From NCBI GenBank assembly GCA_024233975.1, contig JACKOX010000009.1, positions 62,001-126,000 on the forward strand: 64,000 nt of DNA. Reading direction: 5' to 3'. The notes beneath the pieces were generated by a model, which was not told where the DNA came from, did no database searches, and worked only from the letters and a program-made list of their open reading frames with translations. The stretch is from Rhodanobacteraceae bacterium (GTDB lineage Bacteria > Pseudomonadota > Gammaproteobacteria > Xanthomonadales > Xanthomonadaceae). This document shows, in pieces, positions 60,604-64,000 of the stretch. How positions within the stretch are numbered: the stretch's first letter is position 1; the number at the start of each line of letters is the position of its first letter. The position numbers were made by a program, and so were the translations under genes.

Positions 60604-62061
60604 GTGTTTTCGATGCGTTTCAAGGCCATCCAGCGCGTGCTGGGCGCGCTGATCGGCATGTCTTCGGTGATCGCGCTGCCACCGATGGCGATTGCCTGGG
60701 TGCTGGACGAGCATACGCTGGGCGCCTTCATCGACAGCGCGATGGTCAGCGCCGTGCTCGGTGGTTTCCTGTGGTTCCCGGTGCGCAATGTCGACTATGA
60801 CCTGCGTCTTCGCGACGGCTTCTTCATCGTCAGCGCGACCTGGTGGGTGGTCAGTCTGGTCACCGCGTTGCCGTTCGTGTTCGGTGCGCCGCACCTGAGT
60901 TACACGGATGCCGTGTTCGAGGCCGCATCGGGGCTCACCACTACCGGCGCCACCATGATCGTCGGCCTGGACGTCCTGCCGAAGAGCATGCTGTTCTACC
61001 GGCAGAGCCTGAATTTCCTCGGTGGCATGGGCATCGTCATTCTTGCGGTGGCGATCCTGCCGATGCTGAAGATCGGTGGCACCCAGCTGTTCCGCGCGGA
61101 GAGCACCGGCCCGACCAAGGACAGCAAGCTGACGCCGCGCATCGCGGAGACCGCCAAGGCGCTGTGGATCGTCTATATCGCGCTGAACGTCCTCTGCGCG
61201 GTGGCCTACTGGTTGGGTGGCATGGACCTTTTCGACGCCATCTGCCACGCGATGGCGACGCTGGCGACCGGCGGTTTTTCCACTCATGACGCCAGCTTCG
61301 GCTACTGGGACAGCAGCCTGCTGGACAGCATCGCAACCGTGTTCATGCTGCTCGGCGGCATCAACTACGGCCTGCACTACATGGCCTGGCGGCGCGCTGA
61401 TGCAGGGCTCTACTTCACCGATTCAGAGACCCGCGCGTTCTTCCGCATCGTGGCCGGCGCCATCCTGCTCGTTACCATTGCCATCTGGATCGGCGGCGAC
61501 TTCGCCACGCTGGGCAGCTCGTTCCGCCATGCTGCCTTCCAGGTTGTGTCCAACATCACCACCACCGGTTTCGGTACCACCGGCTTTGACCAGTGGAGCA
61601 GTTTCACGCCACTGCTGCTGGTCCTGCTCGCCGTGGTTGGTGGTTGTTCGGGTTCGACCGCCGGTGGGGTGAAGGTCGCCCGCGTGCTGATGGTTCTGCG
61701 CCAGGGCTTGCGCGAGGTACGCCAGCTGATCCATCCGAAGGGCCAGTTCCTGGTGAAGATGGGTGGCCGCCGCGTTTCCGAGCGCGTGGTGCTGTCGGTG
61801 GGCGGTTTCATGTCGCTCTACACCGTCTGCTTCGTCGGTCTGGTGATCATGGTCAACGCCACCGGGCTCGACATCCTGAGTTCCTTCGGCGCGGTTATCG
61901 CGAGCATCGCCAACCTGGGTCCTGGTCTCGGCGTGACCGCCTCGAACTTCGTTGGCGTGAACGACATGGCGGTGTGGCTGTGCACCTTCGCCATGATCCT
62001 CGGCCGCCTCGAGGTGTTCACCGTGCTGGTGCTGCTGTCGCCCTCGTTCTGGCGCGACTGA
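60604..62061 (+). CDS. trkH: Trk potassium uptake transporter TrkH
   Basis: A 485-residue membrane protein with the TrkH fold: repeats of P-loop motifs (A-S-G-L-T-T-T-G-A-T-M, then T-L-A-T-G-G-F-S-T, N-I-T-T-T-G-F-G-T-T and a final loop near L-G-P-G-L-G). It takes up potassium with protons and works with TrkA. The GTG start at 60604 has GGGGAA 9 bases before it; ATG 60613 is an alternative. It converges on the PH-domain genes, 28 bases from the next stop. Confidence 0.96.
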   Translation: MFSMRFKAIQRVLGALIGMSSVIALPPMAIAWVLDEHTLGAFIDSAMVSAVLGGFLWFPVRNVDYDLRLRDGFFIVSATWWVVSLVTALPFVFGAPHLSYTDAVFEAASGLTTTGATMIVGLDVLPKSMLFYRQSLNFLGGMGIVILAVAILPMLKIGGTQLFRAESTGPTKDSKLTPRIAETAKALWIVYIALNVLCAVAYWLGGMDLFDAICHAMATLATGGFSTHDASFGYWDSSLLDSIATVFMLLGGINYGLHYMAWRRADAGLYFTDSETRAFFRIVAGAILLVTIAIWIGGDFATLGSSFRHAAFQVVSNITTTGFGTTGFDQWSSFTPLLLVLLAVVGGCSGSTAGGVKVARVLMVLRQGLREVRQLIHPKGQFLVKMGGRRVSERVVLSVGGFMSLYTVCFVGLVIMVNATGLDILSSFGAVIASIANLGPGLGVTASNFVGVNDMAVWLCTFAMILGRLEVFTVLVLLSPSFWRD

Positions 62062-62089
62062 GTCCGCAGCGGCGCCGTTCGGCGCGGCG

Positions 62090-63622
62090 TTACCATGCCA
62101 GTGGCGTGCTGGCGATGCGCTGGGCCAGTCGGCGGTAAAGCTCGCGCGCATCGGCTTCGGGCAGGTAGCTCATGTCGATACGCAGGTTGCCGCTCAGCGG
62201 GTGCGCGCCGGCGGTGTCCACCAGCAGGCGCGCCATGCCGTGCCGACGGTCGAACGGGGACTGCAGCAACTGCACACCCTGCAGCTTGTTCACTTCGGCG
62301 AAGCTCTGCTGCCAACCCAGCCAGCCGCTGCGCCAGCTGATCAGGTGGTCGTTCAGCGCCCAACCGCGGGAGGCCGCCAGACGCCGTTTGGACCAGACCA
62401 GCCACGGCGCCAGCAACAGCGGCAGCAGGCCGCTCCAGCCGATGAGCCAGGTGAGCGTGGCGCTGGCGGCAAGCAGCAGCCACAGCGGCCACTTCACCAT
62501 GCGTCGCCAGGCGCGCGGGTGGATCGGCCGCCAGTCGAGGCCGTCCAATGCATGCGCCGGCAGCAGGCGTCCGAGCAGGTCGTCGACCACCGCGGGAGGG
62601 GCGATCGGCGCCAGTTGGGTGATTGCCGACGATGCTCCGTCTTCCTGCATGCCGACGGCCGTCTCCACCTGCAGTGACTGTCGGCCCAGCCAGCGTTGCA
62701 GCAGCGATTCGCGGCGGTTCCAGAACTGGATGCGCTTGGGCGGTGCATTGGCGCGGACCCGGTTCAGCAGGCCGCGCTCGACGCTGAGCCGCCCGCGCTC
62801 GCTGCGCAGCGCGAAGCCGTGGTACTGCACGAAAGCCAGCGCGATCGACAGCAGCCGAAGCGCCACCATTGCCGCCAGCACCAGAGCGATGATCGCCAGC
62901 GTCCAGCCCAGCCAGCCGAGATGGGCCGCCAGCGCCTGGCCGAACAGGGACTTCGCGCCATCGCCGATCCAGTTGTCGGCATCGTCGGGAACCAGTTGCC
63001 AGAACGCGGCAGCGGTCGCGCCGACCACGACCATGCCGCGGTTCGACACCAGGCCCAGTCGCGTCAGCTCGCCCGCGCCGAGCTGGAGTAGCGGTGGCGT
63101 GGCGGTTTCGCCATCGTCGGATGTCTCATTGCCACCGGTTTCCGTCCCGTGGTGGCTTTCGATCAGTGATTCCAGCTGGTTGGCCGCCGCCAGCGACAGC
63201 ACCCGCATTTTCGCTTCCGCGCCATGGCCGCCCGCGGACTCCAGCCGTACTTCGGCGACGCCGAACAGGCGATGCAGCAGGTTCTGCTGCAGGCTGACGT
63301 TGCGGATGCGCTGCATCGGGATGTTGCGGCGGTTGCGGTGCAGGATGCCCTCGCGGATGACCAGGTCGTCACCCACCACGCCATAGCGGTAGGTGAAGTA
63401 CTGCACCACCGAAACCACGACGATGACGAGGCCGGCCAGCATGCCGATGAACTGCCAGCGCTCGTCCCCGTTGCTGCGGCCACCGAATACCAGCAGCGCG
63501 ATCAGCGGCAGGGCGAAGCTCTGCAGCTGCGCGATCAGCGCGAACAGCCAGGACCAGGGATGCAGGCGACCTTCCAGTGGCGCTGCTTCTTCGGTGGCGG
63601 GCAGTTCAGACGGCGTCGTCAT
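62090..63622 (-). CDS. Bacterial-PH-domain membrane protein (YdbT-like)
   Basis: A 510-residue protein with several membrane helices and repeated bPH2 domains (for example Y-R-Y-G-V-V-G-D-D-L-V-I-R-E-G-I-L-H-R-N-R-R-N-I-P-type segment, with later copies near residues 260 and 410). It matches the YdbT family, which is typically paired with the smaller YdbS; function is unknown, but a link to the membrane is clear. It overlaps the ydbS-like stop by 17 bases, implying coupled translation. Confidence 0.88.
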   Translation of the reverse strand: MTTPSELPATEEAAPLEGRLHPWSWLFALIAQLQSFALPLIALLVFGGRSNGDERWQFIGMLAGLVIVVVSVVQYFTYRYGVVGDDLVIREGILHRNRRNIPMQRIRNVSLQQNLLHRLFGVAEVRLESAGGHGAEAKMRVLSLAAANQLESLIESHHGTETGGNETSDDGETATPPLLQLGAGELTRLGLVSNRGMVVVGATAAAFWQLVPDDADNWIGDGAKSLFGQALAAHLGWLGWTLAIIALVLAAMVALRLLSIALAFVQYHGFALRSERGRLSVERGLLNRVRANAPPKRIQFWNRRESLLQRWLGRQSLQVETAVGMQEDGASSAITQLAPIAPPAVVDDLLGRLLPAHALDGLDWRPIHPRAWRRMVKWPLWLLLAASATLTWLIGWSGLLPLLLAPWLVWSKRRLAASRGWALNDHLISWRSGWLGWQQSFAEVNKLQGVQLLQSPFDRRHGMARLLVDTAGAHPLSGNLRIDMSYLPEADARELYRRLAQRIASTPLAW

Positions 63623-64000
63623 CGTGGCTCAGCAGGGCATCGCGAAGGGTTACGGCGTCGTCCGCCAGCAGGCCGTGCAGGCTGACCGCCTGCATGCGCG
63701 TGCCGGCGGTGTGCACCTTGAGCGTGGCCAGGCCGAAATAGCGGTCGATCGGGCCATGGTTGACGTCCACGTGCTGCACGCGGGATCGCGGCACCAGCGT
63801 CTCCGTGCGCCAGAACACGCCACGCCGGATATGCCAGCCGTCGGCATCGATGCGGTAGCCGATTCGCCGGTGCGCTGCGCTCTGCCAGATCCAGCCGAGT
63901 CCAGCCCAGAAGGCGATGCCGGCGAGCACGATCAGAATGCCAGGCCCGATGCCCAGGTCGAGTTCGGCGCCAAGGATGAGGCTGGCCACGAGGCTCAGGC
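63606..64000 (-). CDS. PH-domain membrane protein (YdbS-like), partial
   Basis: At least 131 codons are visible; the frame is open to the edge of the window, so the true start is probably beyond it. A hydrophobic segment (I-L-I-V-L-A-G-I-A-F-W) is followed by a bPH2 domain (R-I-D-A-D-G-W-H-I-R-R-G-V-F, then P-R-S-R-V-Q-H-V-D). The family member YdbS is about 160 residues, so roughly 30 residues are missing. It precedes the YdbT-like gene. Confidence 0.85.
   Translation of the reverse strand, partial: LSLVASLILGAELDLGIGPGILIVLAGIAFWAGLGWIWQSAAHRRIGYRIDADGWHIRRGVFWRTETLVPRSRVQHVDVNHGPIDRYFGLATLKVHTAGTRMQAVSLHGLLADDAVTLRDALLSHDDDAV

Noticed and set aside
62062..62089. Terminator between trkH and the PH-domain gene
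   Set aside because: Only a short GCGCCG/CGGCGC palindrome with a two-base loop and no T run is seen.

Overview
The window is a 64 kb piece of a GC-rich gammaproteobacterial chromosome. Gene content and order (topA, smg, dprA, a LysM protein, def, fmt, rsmB, DUF4390, ntrY; and ntrX, trkA, trkH), a lysine/alanine-tailed TopA without zinc-finger cysteines, and secreted proteins ending in an F-x-D-x-F motif suggest the order Lysobacterales (Xanthomonadales). The species cannot be named from the sequence. I saw no rRNA, tRNA, CRISPR array, integrase or transposase.

Layout. 1-4977: the end of rpoH, two tandem TonB-C-like secreted proteins, a small secreted protein and priA. 4978-5530: an AT-rich gap with a cluster of DnaA-box-like sequences. 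5531-16316: a membrane protein joining a sigma-region-4-like domain to DUF3106, a macro-domain protein, DUF4286 and DUF3667 proteins, a MATE exporter, sppA, three lipoproteins and an SDR enzyme. 16392-28378: housekeeping genes; tsaC, topA, smg, dprA and lysM on the minus strand, then def, fmt, rsmB, DUF4390 and ntrY on the plus strand. 28375-57614: a long accessory stretch between ntrY and its usual partner ntrX. It holds a GT39 glycosyltransferase, a diguanylate cyclase, a cupin/CMD pair, a metzincin-type protease, LtrA, MarC, an ECF sigma/Ser-Thr kinase operon facing a 1284-residue secreted protein, and then a denitrification module. 57755-64000: ntrX, trkA, trkH and two bacterial-PH-domain membrane proteins; the last gene runs off the window.

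The denitrification module (43.3-57.7 kb) encodes a heme-c-fused copper nitrite reductase, a NirV-like protein, a SCO copper protein, an outer-membrane alginate-export-type porin, SirB2, NnrS, a quinol-type NO reductase, an FNR with the iron-sulphur cysteines and oxygen-independent HemN. Together these would reduce nitrite to N2O; no nitrate reductase or N2O reductase is present here. Five near-identical palindromes (TTGAC-N4-GTCAA type) lie in front of the porin, nirK, nnrS, the NO reductase gene and hemN, forming what looks like a local FNR/DNR-type regulon.

The most striking observation is a secreted alpha-lytic-type serine protease (54485-56069). Its signal-peptide region carries five tandem copies of a 7-base repeat. 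With five copies the well-placed ATG is out of frame with the protease; with four copies it would encode a complete signal peptide joined to the protease. This has the form of a phase-variable switch in the OFF state.
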